DNA of 64,000 nt from Paenibacillus vietnamensis (GTDB lineage Bacteria > Bacillota > Bacilli > Paenibacillales > Paenibacillaceae): NCBI RefSeq assembly GCF_020169515.1, contig NZ_JAHMHW010000017.1:1-64000 (forward strand), written 5' to 3'. Shown one piece after another: positions 25,302 through 34,293 of this stretch. The notes beneath the pieces are model-generated. The model saw nothing but the letters and a program-made list of their open reading frames with translations, was not told where the DNA came from and ran no database searches. The position numbers were made by a program, and so were the translations under genes. Every line of letters begins with the position of its first letter. Position 1 is the first letter of the stretch.

Positions 25302-26465
25302 ATGGAGAAAGTAAGAGTAGGCATGGTTGGTTATAAGTTTATGGGGAAAGCGCACAGCAACGCTTATCGGGCGCTGCCAATGTTTTTCCCGGATTCGGTC
25401 AAGCCGGAAATGAAAGCGATTTGCGGACGCGATCCCGTCGGCCTGGAGCAGGCCCGCTCGCAATTCGGATGGGAGAGCTCGGAAACCGACTGGAAGAAGC
25501 TGATCGCGCGCGACGATATCGATTTGATCGACATTAATGCGCCGAGCGACGCGCATAAAGCGATTGCGATCGAAGCGGCGGCTGCCGGCAAGCATCTGTT
25601 CTGCGAAAAGCCGCTTGCGCTTACGCTGCAGGATTCCCGCGAAATGCTCGAGGCGGCCGAGAAAGCCGGCGTGAAGCATATGGTCGGCTTCAACTACCGT
25701 TTCGCACCGGCGGTTCAGCTGGCGAAGAAGCTCGTAGAAGACGGCCGCATCGGCAAAATCTATCATTTCCGCGCCGTGTTCCTGCAGGATTGGATCATCG
25801 ATCCGAACTTCCCGCTTGTATGGCGGCTGCAGAAGGAAATTGCGGGCTCGGGCTCGCACGGCGATCTCGGCGCACATCTGATCGATATGGCGCGTTTCCT
25901 GGTCGGCGAATTTAACGAGGTCATCGGCATGAGCGAAACGTTCATCAAGGAACGCCCGATCGCTTCGGCTATGACCGGACTGAGCGCGAAGGGCAGCGAC
26001 GATGCGCCGCGCGGCGAGGTAACGGTCGACGATGCGACTCTGTTCATGACACGCTTCGCAAACGGCGCTCTGGGAAGCTTCGAGGCGACTCGCTTCGCGG
26101 CAGGGCACCGCTGTACGAACGGCTTCGAAATTAACGGAAGCAAGGGCAGCATCAAGTTCGATTTCGAGCGGATGAACGAGCTGCAGGTTTATTTTACAGA
26201 CGATGCCGAGGACGTTCAGGGCTTCCGCCGCGTGCTGGCGACGGATCCCGCGCATGCCTATATGGATGCCTGGTGGCCTGCAGGCCATACGATCGGCTAC
26301 GAGCACACGTTTACGCACGAGGTGCATGAGCTGATGCAGGCGTTCGCGGAGGACCGCCAGCCGGTTCCGAACTTCGTAGACGGCGTGAAGTGCCAAGAGG
26401 TGCTGGAGGCGGTAGAACGCTCGATCGAGGAGCGCCGCTGGGTTGCGATCAGCGAATTGGCTTAA
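25302..26465 (+). CDS. Gfo/Idh/MocA family oxidoreductase
   Basis: A 387-residue NAD(P)-dependent dehydrogenase. The Rossmann N-terminus VRVGMVGYKFMGKAHSNAY and the family motif CEKPLALT are present. The second half is the alpha/beta substrate domain with SGSHGDLGAHLIDMARFLVG, whose histidine is typical of sugar-oxidising members. Start at ATG 25302, after CAGGAGAGG, 23 nt beyond the LacI gene. With the ThuA-like gene and the second oxidoreductase downstream it suggests oxidation of a glycoside at a ring hydroxyl, followed by further processing. Substrate unknown. Confidence 0.92.
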   Translation: MEKVRVGMVGYKFMGKAHSNAYRALPMFFPDSVKPEMKAICGRDPVGLEQARSQFGWESSETDWKKLIARDDIDLIDINAPSDAHKAIAIEAAAAGKHLFCEKPLALTLQDSREMLEAAEKAGVKHMVGFNYRFAPAVQLAKKLVEDGRIGKIYHFRAVFLQDWIIDPNFPLVWRLQKEIAGSGSHGDLGAHLIDMARFLVGEFNEVIGMSETFIKERPIASAMTGLSAKGSDDAPRGEVTVDDATLFMTRFANGALGSFEATRFAAGHRCTNGFEINGSKGSIKFDFERMNELQVYFTDDAEDVQGFRRVLATDPAHAYMDAWWPAGHTIGYEHTFTHEVHELMQAFAEDRQPVPNFVDGVKCQEVLEAVERSIEERRWVAISELA

Positions 26466-26517
26466 TTGTTGTACAAGGAAGAGACCTACAATAGAGCGGT
26501 TGAGAGGCGGTTAAACG

Positions 26518-27240
26518 ATGAAAAAGGCATTGATCGTATGGGGCGGCTGGGACGGCCATCAGCCTAAAGAGGTAGCCGAAATTTTTCGTCAGGTGCTGAC
26601 CGCGGAGGATTTCGAGGTTGAAGTATCGGATACGCTCGAAGCTTTTGCCGATGCGGAAAAGCTGAAAGGGCTCGACCTTATCGTGCCGGTATGGACGATG
26701 GCGCGCATCGAGCAGAAGCTGGTGAATAACGTCTCCGAGGCCGTTCAAAGCGGCGTAGGACTGGCGGGCTGCCACGGCGGCATGTGCGACGCGTTCCGCG
26801 AAAACGTGGACTGGCAGTTTATGACGGGCGGACAGTGGGTCGCTCATCCGGGCAACGACGGTGTGGAATACACGGTGAACATTAACTATTCGTCAAGCCC
26901 GCTGACCGCGGGGATCGAGGATTTCACGGTGAAGTCCGAGCAGTACTACCTGCACGTCGACCCGGCCGTCGAGGTGCTTGCAACGACCCGGTTCCCGCTG
27001 ACGCCGGGGCCGCATTCCCTGAACAAGGCGGTCGATATGCCGGTCGTATGGACGAAGCGCTGGGGCGTAGGCCGCGTGTATTACAACTCGCTCGGCCATC
27101 AGGCGAACATCATCGACATTCCGGTCGTGAAGGAGCTCATGCGCCGCGGCTTCCTGTGGTGCGCGGAAGGCAAGACGCTGGCCGCGGAAGCGGGCGCAGG
27201 AGCGGCTGCGTACAGCGGCATGGCGGATAATCAGCTGTAA
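26518..27240 (+). CDS. ThuA-like protein (trehalose utilisation family)
   Basis: A 240-residue protein of the ThuA/DUF1080-neighbour family with a class I glutamine-amidotransferase-like fold: ALIVWGGWDGHQP at the N-terminus, GLAGCHGGMCDAFR in the nucleophile-elbow region, and VWTKRWGVGRVYYNSLGH near the end. ThuA and its oxidoreductase partner ThuB act in trehalose breakdown through 3-keto intermediates in rhizobia (established). Here it lies between two Gfo/Idh/MocA genes, supporting a keto-glycoside route. GAGAGGCGG precedes the ATG. Confidence 0.88.
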   Translation: MKKALIVWGGWDGHQPKEVAEIFRQVLTAEDFEVEVSDTLEAFADAEKLKGLDLIVPVWTMARIEQKLVNNVSEAVQSGVGLAGCHGGMCDAFRENVDWQFMTGGQWVAHPGNDGVEYTVNINYSSSPLTAGIEDFTVKSEQYYLHVDPAVEVLATTRFPLTPGPHSLNKAVDMPVVWTKRWGVGRVYYNSLGHQANIIDIPVVKELMRRGFLWCAEGKTLAAEAGAGAAAYSGMADNQL

Positions 27241-27291
27241 AGAAAAGCACTTGAATTATAATCTACGTTATGGGACGAGGGACTGGCAGTC

Positions 27292-28392
27292 ATGGAAAAA
27301 ATAAAAGCAGGCATTATCGGTACCGGCAATATCAGCGGCATTTATTTTGAGAACGGCAATCGCTTCGATGCGCTTCAGGTCGTGGCTTGCGCCGATTTGG
27401 ACGTCGAGCGCGCCAAGGCAAAGGGAGAGCAGTACGGCGTTCGCGGCTGCTCCGTGGACGAGCTTCTCGCCGATCCGGAAGTACAGCTGATCATCAATTT
27501 GACGATTCCTCAGGCTCATGCCTCCGTATGCTTGAGAGCGCTGGAAGCGGGCAAGCACGTTTACGTCGAGAAGCCGTTTGCGGTTACGCGCGAAGAGGCT
27601 CAAGAGGTGCTGGCGCTCGCCGAGAAGAAGGGCCTTCTCGTGGGCAGCGCGCCGGACACGTTCCTTGGCGGCGGCATCCAGACGAGCATTAAGCTGATTG
27701 AGGACGGCTGGATCGGCACGCCGATCGGCGCTACCGCGTTTATGGTAGGCGGCGGACATGAGTCCTGGCATCCGGCTCCCGAATTTTATTACCAGAAGGG
27801 CGGCGGCCCGATGTTCGATATGGGGCCGTACTATTTGACCGCGATGGTCGCCATGCTCGGTCCGATCGCGCGCGTGACGGGCTCGGCGCGGATTTCCTAT
27901 CCGGAGAGAACGATTACGAGCCAGCCGAAATACGGCCAAAAGGTTGCGGTCGAGGTGCCTACGCATATCGCCGGCGTTATCGACTTCGCGTCCGGCCCGA
28001 TCGGCACGCTGCTGACAAGCTTCGACGTGAAGGGCGGCTCTATGCTGCCTCGCATTGAGGTATACGGAAGCGCAGGTACGCTGCAGGTTCCGGATCCGAA
28101 CACCTTCGGCGGCGGAATTAAAATTTGCCGTGCAGGCTCGAAGGAATGGTCGGATATTCCGCTTGCTTACGGCTATGCCGAGAACGCCCGCGGCGTCGGC
28201 GCGGCCGATATGGCCAAAGCGATCCAAACCGGCCGCAAACACCGCGCGAACGGCGAGCTGGCGTACCATGTGCTGGAGGCGATGCACGGCTTCCATGACG
28301 CCTCCGAGCAAGGCGTTCATTATGTGATGAAGAGCACCTGCGAGCGTCCGGCTCCTCTGCCGCTTGGCTTGCAGCCGTTCTGCCTGGATTAG
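27292..28392 (+). CDS. Gfo/Idh/MocA family oxidoreductase (second)
   Basis: A 366-residue dehydrogenase with GIIGTGNISGIYF as nucleotide-binding loop and VEKPFAVT as family motif. PMFDMGPYYLTAM stands where the substrate-domain histidine region sits in other members, so this copy may differ in chemistry from the first. It is clearly diverged from 25302-26465 and not a recent duplicate. Last gene of the LacI/ThuA cluster; a strong bidirectional terminator follows. Confidence 0.92.
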   Translation: MEKIKAGIIGTGNISGIYFENGNRFDALQVVACADLDVERAKAKGEQYGVRGCSVDELLADPEVQLIINLTIPQAHASVCLRALEAGKHVYVEKPFAVTREEAQEVLALAEKKGLLVGSAPDTFLGGGIQTSIKLIEDGWIGTPIGATAFMVGGGHESWHPAPEFYYQKGGGPMFDMGPYYLTAMVAMLGPIARVTGSARISYPERTITSQPKYGQKVAVEVPTHIAGVIDFASGPIGTLLTSFDVKGGSMLPRIEVYGSAGTLQVPDPNTFGGGIKICRAGSKEWSDIPLAYGYAENARGVGAADMAKAIQTGRKHRANGELAYHVLEAMHGFHDASEQGVHYVMKSTCERPAPLPLGLQPFCLD

Positions 28393-28402
28393 GACGAAAT
28401 AA

Positions 28403-28457
28403 AAAAACTGCCGGGAACGAAGGGGGACTGACCCTTGGCTTCCTTGGCAGTTTTTTT
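28403..28457. terminator. Bidirectional terminator between convergent genes
   Basis: ACTGCC (28407-28412) pairs with GGCAGT (28446-28451), flanked by A on the left and T on the right, with inner GGGAA/TTCC and AAGGG/CCCTT pairing. It can stop both the oxidoreductase transcript and the minus-strand GMC gene. Confidence 0.8.
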
Positions 28458-28466
28458 GTGTTCTTA

Positions 28467-30209
28467 TCAGCTGTGCCTCCGGATAATGTTATCGGCCGTC
28501 CGAATGGCCAAGGCGACTGTGGTTAAGGTCTGATTCTCGGCTCCGATGTACGGCAATGCGCTGTTATCGGCGACATAGAGACCGGAAATGCCGCGGATTT
28601 GCCCGGACGTGTCGGCGACCGACGTGACAGGGTCGTTGCCGATGCGGCAGGTGCCGGAGTCATGGTGCAGATCGCCGAGCGGGGTGAGGCAAATGGCCGG
28701 ATTGCCGTTTCGGGGGGCGAGACGAACGCCCGCATCTCTGGCAATGCGCCTTATTCCTTCCGTCATTTGGCCGACTACGTCCCAATCGCGCTCGCTGAAG
28801 GAGAAATGCACCTTGATTTCGGGGAAGCCAAACTCGTCTAATTTGTCCGGATTCAGTGTAATCCGGTTTTCGTAGCGGGGCTCCACTTTTCCGTAACCAT
28901 AGAAGTTGACCAGCGTTTCACCGTTCAGCGGTCTTTCATAGGCGACAGGATACCAGTAGAACGCTTCTGGACCGGTCATCAGCACGGAGTATGGCGTTTC
29001 CGGCTTTTGAGGGATCATGATGTTCAGCGGTCCCCAAGGGATCGGGAAATCGGCCGTGCTGATGATTCCCGTCGCTTGCACGAAGGATTGATTCGTGAGG
29101 TAATGTCCAAGAGCCGGATGCCGGAAGCCCGAATTCAGCAGCAAGCGGGGCGTTTCAAAGGTGCTTGCGCTCAATACGACGGTTTTGGCTCTTAGCGTAT
29201 AAGAGGTTTTATCCGGAGACATGACTTGCACGCCGGACACTTTTCCGTCCGTTTGAAGTACCTGTACGGCACGAGAATTGATTGCCAAATCATACGGTCT
29301 TTGATTCAGCGCTCTGGCGAGCAGAGATATCGAGCTCGTAAACATGTCAGTATGAATCTGTCCGAACGAATGGGGCACGATATCGGCTGCTACCGGAAGG
29401 GGGGCCGCCTTGGAATATCCGCGCATCCATAACCGCTCCAGTAAAATCTCCGTGAAGGTACTGCCTTCCGCAAAAGAATCCGTGACTTTCATAACCTCTT
29501 CCGCCACGCCATAGTAGCTTTCCATTTCACTGGCAGGTATCGGCCACTTCACCAGGTCGAATTCGTGCAGCCGTGGCGAAAAGGCATACCAGAATAAAGT
29601 TCGGCCCCCCAGTGCAAAAAGCTGCCTCGCTCCCGGATATTCGGGCAATGAACCCGGCAAAGGCTTGGATAAGTAACTAAAATAAGCGGTCAGCCTCTCC
29701 TGGTTCATCGTCGATAAATTTCGCGCATGCGTCGGAATGTACTGGTCCCCACGTTCAATGATTCCGATCCGTTTTCCTTCCCTCCTCCATTTCTCGCACA
29801 AACGCCATAGCACGGCTCCGCCGCCTGCCCCGGTGCCGATAATCAGAACATCGTATTCCCTCTGCGCCATCTGCTCGATCGGCGTCAGAGGAATCCAGTT
29901 ATTAAGCGTCGGCCCCGGCGCAGCCTGACAAACCGGCAGTGCGCCGCCCATCGGCACTGCACCGGACATAGGCGATGAACCGCCCATCGGCACTGCACCG
30001 GACATCGGCTGTGCGCCCAACGAATCCGCCCTTGGCTCGATTCCGCCGTCAGCCGGCAAGGGGAACGGAAGCTTGACCGGCTGGCCGGCCAGAACCTGAT
30101 CGGGATGCCCGACATGCGGATTAAGCGACAGGAGATCCTCAATGGACAGATGATTTTTGCCCGCAATGCTTCGGAGTGTTTCGTTGCTGCCGGAAATCCA
30201 TATTTTCAA
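28467..30209 (-). CDS. LysM domain-GMC oxidoreductase fusion
   Basis: A 580-residue fusion. Residues 1-50 are a LysM-like domain (MKIWISGSNETLRSIAGKNH... LSLNPHVGHPDQVLAGQPVKLP) with no signal peptide. Residues about 51-103 are a Pro/Gly/Met linker with tandem PMSGAVPMGG units. From about residue 104 comes a flavin-dependent GMC oxidoreductase: WIPLTPIEQM, FAD loop YDVLIIGTGAGGG, ALGGRTLFW, and the C-terminal HHDSGTCRIG... VADNSALPY... AENQTLTTVALAIRTAD. Start is TTG 30209, 8 nt after GGAGG. An N-terminal LysM starting MKI without signal peptide is the pattern of spore coat proteins such as SafA, so a spore-surface oxidase is a fair guess. A second such gene begins at 63754. Confidence 0.88.
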   Translation of the reverse strand: MKIWISGSNETLRSIAGKNHLSIEDLLSLNPHVGHPDQVLAGQPVKLPFPLPADGGIEPRADSLGAQPMSGAVPMGGSSPMSGAVPMGGALPVCQAAPGPTLNNWIPLTPIEQMAQREYDVLIIGTGAGGGAVLWRLCEKWRREGKRIGIIERGDQYIPTHARNLSTMNQERLTAYFSYLSKPLPGSLPEYPGARQLFALGGRTLFWYAFSPRLHEFDLVKWPIPASEMESYYGVAEEVMKVTDSFAEGSTFTEILLERLWMRGYSKAAPLPVAADIVPHSFGQIHTDMFTSSISLLARALNQRPYDLAINSRAVQVLQTDGKVSGVQVMSPDKTSYTLRAKTVVLSASTFETPRLLLNSGFRHPALGHYLTNQSFVQATGIISTADFPIPWGPLNIMIPQKPETPYSVLMTGPEAFYWYPVAYERPLNGETLVNFYGYGKVEPRYENRITLNPDKLDEFGFPEIKVHFSFSERDWDVVGQMTEGIRRIARDAGVRLAPRNGNPAICLTPLGDLHHDSGTCRIGNDPVTSVADTSGQIRGISGLYVADNSALPYIGAENQTLTTVALAIRTADNIIRRHS

Positions 30210-30308
30210 GTGCTCTCCCTCCAGTCCTGCTTGAGGTACGGTCAGCTATTCTATTCCTACTTTAATGCCGGGGAGGGGGCTTTATGCCTGATCGTAAGCC
30301 GGCCGGGC

Positions 30309-30343
30309 AAAAAAAGGAGCAGACCGGACATCCGGTCTGCTCC
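30309..30343 (-). terminator. Intrinsic terminator of the opuA operon
   Basis: Read on the minus strand: GGAGCAGACCGGA and its complement (30331-30343, 30316-30328) separated by two bases, followed by a run of seven U. It lies 15 nt past the last gene of the betaine transporter operon. Confidence 0.9.
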
Positions 30344-30357
30344 CTCGCGCGTAACTG

Positions 30358-31275
30358 CTATTGCAGCCAGGCGTCCACTTTATCCGCGTTTTGCTCGACC
30401 CAGGCTTTAGCCGCCGCTTCCGGCGTTTCGCCGTCCGCAATCCGGACCATAACCGCGGCCATATCGTCCGGCGTCCAGTTAAAGCTGTCCAGGAAGGAGT
30501 AGGCCTCCGGCTGATCCTCCTTTAAGCCTTGGCGGGCAATGGTGTGGATCTGCTCGTCGCCGCCGTAAACGTTTTTGGGATCCTCCAAATATTTCAGATC
30601 CATCTTGGCGAACATCCAGTGCGGCGTCCAGCCCGTCACGATAATCGGCTCTTTGTTCTCGTAAGCTTTCTCGAGCTGTGTCGTCATGGCGGCCGAGGAG
30701 CTTTCAAGCAGCGTCCAATCGCTGCGGAGCCCGTACTCGTCGAGCGCTTTTTCGGTAGACATCATGAGGCCGGCTCCCGGCTCGATGCCGATGATGGTGT
30801 GGTCGACCTGCTTGCCGGCTTCATCCGCCGCCAAATCCTCTATGCTTGCAAGATCCATGTAGGATGGCACGACAAGCCCGATCTTGGTGCCGTCAAGATT
30901 CGGCCCCAAATCCTCGTATTTGCCTTTATACTTCTCTGTATAGGAAGCATGCGTCGTCGGCAGCCAGGCGGCAACCATCGCATCGGCGCTGCCGTCGGAA
31001 ATACCGGCCCACATCGGACCCGCATCAACCTGCAGCATCTCGACGCTGTAGCCCAGCTTCTGCTCGAGCACCTCTTTCACGACGAAGGTGCTGGCGATTT
31101 CCGAATCCCATGCGACATAGGCGAGCGTCAGCTTTTTGTCACCGGAGCCCTTTCCGCCAGCGTCCGGACTTGCACCTGCATCTGTTCTTCCTTTGCCTGC
31201 GCCGCAGCCTGCCAGAAGCGCAAAGGCCATCACCAATGCAGCAATAACGATATATTTGTTCCTTTTCAAAATCAA
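30358..31275 (-). CDS. opuAC: Glycine betaine-binding lipoprotein (OpuAC-like)
   Basis: A 305-residue extracellular binding protein for compatible solutes. The signal peptide ends in LLAGC, followed by a Gly/Ser linker. The mature protein is of the OpuAC/ProX type, with aromatic residues (W in YVAWDSEIAST, DAGPMWAGISDGSADAMVAAWLPTTH, VTGWTPHWMF) that form the betaine cage in relatives. Third gene of the operon after ATPase and permease. Betaine import counters osmotic stress. Confidence 0.92.
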   Translation of the reverse strand: MILKRNKYIVIAALVMAFALLAGCGAGKGRTDAGASPDAGGKGSGDKKLTLAYVAWDSEIASTFVVKEVLEQKLGYSVEMLQVDAGPMWAGISDGSADAMVAAWLPTTHASYTEKYKGKYEDLGPNLDGTKIGLVVPSYMDLASIEDLAADEAGKQVDHTIIGIEPGAGLMMSTEKALDEYGLRSDWTLLESSSAAMTTQLEKAYENKEPIIVTGWTPHWMFAKMDLKYLEDPKNVYGGDEQIHTIARQGLKEDQPEAYSFLDSFNWTPDDMAAVMVRIADGETPEAAAKAWVEQNADKVDAWLQ

Positions 31276-31325
31276 TCACTCCTTAAACGTTAAAAGCCTG
31301 AACCTAAGCGGAAGCTTCGGTCACA

Positions 31326-32162
31326 TCAGCTCGTTTTCGATTTGCGGATTACTTGTTGGGTCAGACGGTCCAAAATAATAGCCAAAATGACGATCGCGAG
31401 CCCGGCTTCAAAGCCGACTCCCGTGTTGCCCTGCGTAACCGCCCGATAAACGGAAGCGCCGACGCCCTGAGCTCCGATCATGGACGCGATGACAACCATC
31501 GATAACGACAGCATAATCGTCTGATTAATGCCGGCCATAATCGTCGGCAGCGCAATCGGGAGCTGCAGCTTGAAAAGCTTCTGTGCCGGTGTCGAGCCGA
31601 ATGCGTCCGCCGCTTCCACGAGCTCGGAAGGCACCTGGCGGATGCCGAGGTTCGTCAGCCGGATCGTCGGCGGAATCGCAAATATAATGGAAGAGATGAC
31701 GCCTGGAACGACGCCAAGCGAGAAAAAGGTGACCGCAGGCAGCAGATAGACGAAGGCGGGCATCGTCTGCATGAAATCGAGCACCGGCGTGACGATTTTC
31801 TGAATGCTGCGGCTTCCGGCGCATAAGATGCCGACTGGAATACCGATGACGACGGAGATGATAGCCGCCGTCAGCACGAGCGCCAGCGTCTGCATCGTCT
31901 GGCTCCATAAGCCCAGATTCTCGATAATCAGCAGGCCGATTAAAGTGAAGACGCCCATTTTCCATTTTCCGATCCGCCATGCCAGCGCGGCGAATGCGAG
32001 AATAACGACAACGGCAGGCAGCGCATTTAACGCCGTTTCCAAGCCGTCAACCGTTTCGCCTACGATCAGCTTAATGAAGCCGAACAGCGGGTCGAAGCTC
32101 GTTTCCAGCCACGCCTCCAGCCATTCGATCCAGTCCGCAAGCGGCAGCTTAGGCAGATTCAT
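31326..32162 (-). CDS. opuAB: Glycine betaine ABC transporter permease (OpuAB-like)
   Basis: A 278-residue membrane permease with about six to seven helices and the EAA-type loop VEAADAFGSTPAQKLFKLQLPIALPTI. I start at ATG 32162, because AGGAGGTGA lies 6 nt upstream; an in-frame codon further upstream would lie deep inside the ATPase gene. The start overlaps the 3' end of the ATPase gene by 14 nt, so translation is coupled. Confidence 0.93.
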   Translation of the reverse strand: MNLPKLPLADWIEWLEAWLETSFDPLFGFIKLIVGETVDGLETALNALPAVVVILAFAALAWRIGKWKMGVFTLIGLLIIENLGLWSQTMQTLALVLTAAIISVVIGIPVGILCAGSRSIQKIVTPVLDFMQTMPAFVYLLPAVTFFSLGVVPGVISSIIFAIPPTIRLTNLGIRQVPSELVEAADAFGSTPAQKLFKLQLPIALPTIMAGINQTIMLSLSMVVIASMIGAQGVGASVYRAVTQGNTGVGFEAGLAIVILAIILDRLTQQVIRKSKTS

Positions 32163-33360
32163 GGCGTTCACCTCCTGCTTCGGGCACGGCGTTTCCGGAC
32201 AAGGCCGCAAGCACGGCGCCCTTGATGACGATTCCTTTTAACCGTCCGGCCTCATCGGTAATCGAAACGGGAACCCGGGTGCTGCTCATCGAATCGAACA
32301 ATTCATGGAGCAGCGTGTCCGGTCCGGCCGTCGGAGCCTCCCGGTCCATCGCCTCCTCGAGCTTCAGCCCGTTCTTGATCGCATTCGACGCGTCGTCGGC
32401 CGTAATGACGCCGAGCAGTCGCATCGACTTATCGACCACGTAAAGGCTGGACACTCCGCGGTCCCGCATAAATTGAAGCGCGACGCGAGGGCCTTTCTCG
32501 AGCGTGATCGTCTCGGCCTTCACCATGACGTGGGATGCGGTCAGCACCTTGGACAGATCGACGTCCTCGACGAATCTTTCCACGTATTTGTTAGCCGGCT
32601 GCATCAGTATTTCTTCGGGCGAGCCGATTTGGACGATGCTGCCATCCTTCATTAAGGCGATCTGGTCGCCGATCCGTAATGCTTCGTTCAAATCGTGGGT
32701 AATAAACACGATCGTTTTTTTCATTTTGGACTGGAGCTCGAGCAGCTCATCCTGCATATCCTTGCGGATCAGCGGGTCAAGCGCGCTGAATGCCTCGTCC
32801 ATCAGCAGCACATCGGGATCGTTCGCAAGTCCTCTTGCGAGTCCGACGCGCTGCTGCATGCCGCCGCTGAGCTGCTCCGGGTAGCTGTTCTCCCAGCCTT
32901 TTAAACCGACCAGCTCGAGCGATTGCATCGCCATTTCTCTGCGTTCTTTTTTCTTAACGCCCTGCACCTCGAGGCCGTACTCGATATTTTGAAGCACGGT
33001 GCGGTGCGGAAACAGCGCAAACTTTTGGAAAACCATGCCTACGTTTTTTCTTCTGAACTGCCGAAGCTGCTCGGGTGTCATGCGCAGCACGTCCTTGCCC
33101 TTGAACAGCACCTGGCCGAGCGTCGGCTCGATCAGCCGGTTCAGCAGACGCACGAGCGTCGACTTGCCGCTGCCGGACAAGCCCATAATGACGAAAATTT
33201 GACCTTCTTCAATCGTGAATTCGGCCTGGTTGACCCCAACCGTCAGCTTCGTGTCCGCGAAAATCTTTTCCTTCGACCATCCTTTATCCAGCAGCGGGAT
33301 CGCCTTTTTCGGATCGGGTCCGAAAATTTTAGTTAGCCTCTTGGCCTCTATAATTGCCAT
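32149..33360 (-). CDS. opuAA: Glycine betaine ABC transporter ATPase (OpuAA-like)
   Basis: A 403-residue ATPase: Walker A GLSGSGKST, signature LSGGMQQR, Walker B VLLMDEAFSALD, H-loop FITHD. The C-terminal third holds two CBS domains (about residues 275-395), the ionic-strength sensor of OpuA-type transporters. AAGGGGG lies 6 nt before the ATG. First gene of a three-gene operon divergent from gbsR. Confidence 0.94.
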   Translation of the reverse strand: MAIIEAKRLTKIFGPDPKKAIPLLDKGWSKEKIFADTKLTVGVNQAEFTIEEGQIFVIMGLSGSGKSTLVRLLNRLIEPTLGQVLFKGKDVLRMTPEQLRQFRRKNVGMVFQKFALFPHRTVLQNIEYGLEVQGVKKKERREMAMQSLELVGLKGWENSYPEQLSGGMQQRVGLARGLANDPDVLLMDEAFSALDPLIRKDMQDELLELQSKMKKTIVFITHDLNEALRIGDQIALMKDGSIVQIGSPEEILMQPANKYVERFVEDVDLSKVLTASHVMVKAETITLEKGPRVALQFMRDRGVSSLYVVDKSMRLLGVITADDASNAIKNGLKLEEAMDREAPTAGPDTLLHELFDSMSSTRVPVSITDEAGRLKGIVIKGAVLAALSGNAVPEAGGERHESA

Positions 33361-33600
33361 GTTGTGCCCCCTTGTGGAATATTTCGACTCCCATAAGTCT
33401 AGATGGTTATGTTTGTAACGGTCAAAAGGCGTCAGCCACCGTATACTTTGTACAGTTTTAACTTTACGAACTTTATGTACCGTATTCTCCGGATAACTCC
33501 CTTTTTCGATCCAAAAGCATTCTTTACATCCGGACGGGCATTTGTTTACAATACTTGTGTAGCATGGATAGGCGGCAAGACACTCCTTGGGAGGAACGAC

Positions 33601-34158
33601 ATGAATGAACTGGAAGCCTTAACGGACGAGCAGCGGGCGAAGCTGCAGCAAGCACGAAGACGCGTGATCGAATCAATCGGCAAAAACATGGATTTATACG
33701 GCATTACGTTATCCATCGGCCATTTATATGGAAATATGTATTTTAACCGGGAGCCCGTCACCCTTGACGAAATGAGCGCAACGATGGGGATGAGCAAAAC
33801 CTCGATGAGTACGGGTATGCGGACGCTTCACGATTTGAAAATGATCAATAAAGTGTGGGGCAAGGGCTCGCGCAAGGATTTATATGAGGTGGAGCCGGAC
33901 TGGCACCAGAACTTCGCCGACTTCTTCAGCATTAAATGGCGGAAGGCGGTCGAGCAGAACATGAGCGCGTTGTCGCGTTCCCTTAAGGAGATCGGCTCGC
34001 TTAGGGAGCAGTATGCGGAAGATACCGCTTTTCTAGCGATACTGGATAACGACGAAAGTAAAATCTACGATGCGTTAAACTACTACAAATGGCTGGAGCG
34101 GCTGATCGATTCGTTCGAGACCGGGGACATTTACCGGTTCATACCGAAGGAAGAGTAA
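33601..34158 (+). CDS. gbsR: GbsR-like MarR-family regulator
   Basis: A 185-residue winged-helix regulator with the GbsR signature: TLDEMSATMGMSKTSMSTGMRTLHDLKMI followed by WGKGSRKDLYE. In Bacillus GbsR senses choline and represses betaine synthesis and uptake genes; here it is divergent from an opuA operon across 240 nt and probably regulates it. Start at ATG 33601, 6 nt after GGGAGG; an in-frame extension upstream has no ribosome site. Confidence 0.88.
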   Translation: MNELEALTDEQRAKLQQARRRVIESIGKNMDLYGITLSIGHLYGNMYFNREPVTLDEMSATMGMSKTSMSTGMRTLHDLKMINKVWGKGSRKDLYEVEPDWHQNFADFFSIKWRKAVEQNMSALSRSLKEIGSLREQYAEDTAFLAILDNDESKIYDALNYYKWLERLIDSFETGDIYRFIPKEE

Positions 34159-34177
34159 GCGGCGATGCATGCAAAAT

Positions 34178-34215
34178 AAAGGCCTAGGCGCTTCCCGCGT
34201 TTAGGCCTTTGTTTA
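34178..34215 (+). terminator. Intrinsic terminator after gbsR
   Basis: AAAGGCCTA (34178-34186) pairs with TTAGGCCTTT (34201-34210), followed by GTTTAT. Confidence 0.75.
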
Positions 34216-34293
34216 TACCGGCGGCGGATGATTTCCGGGCGAGGGTTGTGGTAAGCTTATGGGTACAATAACAGGATAGGGGACGACCGATGG

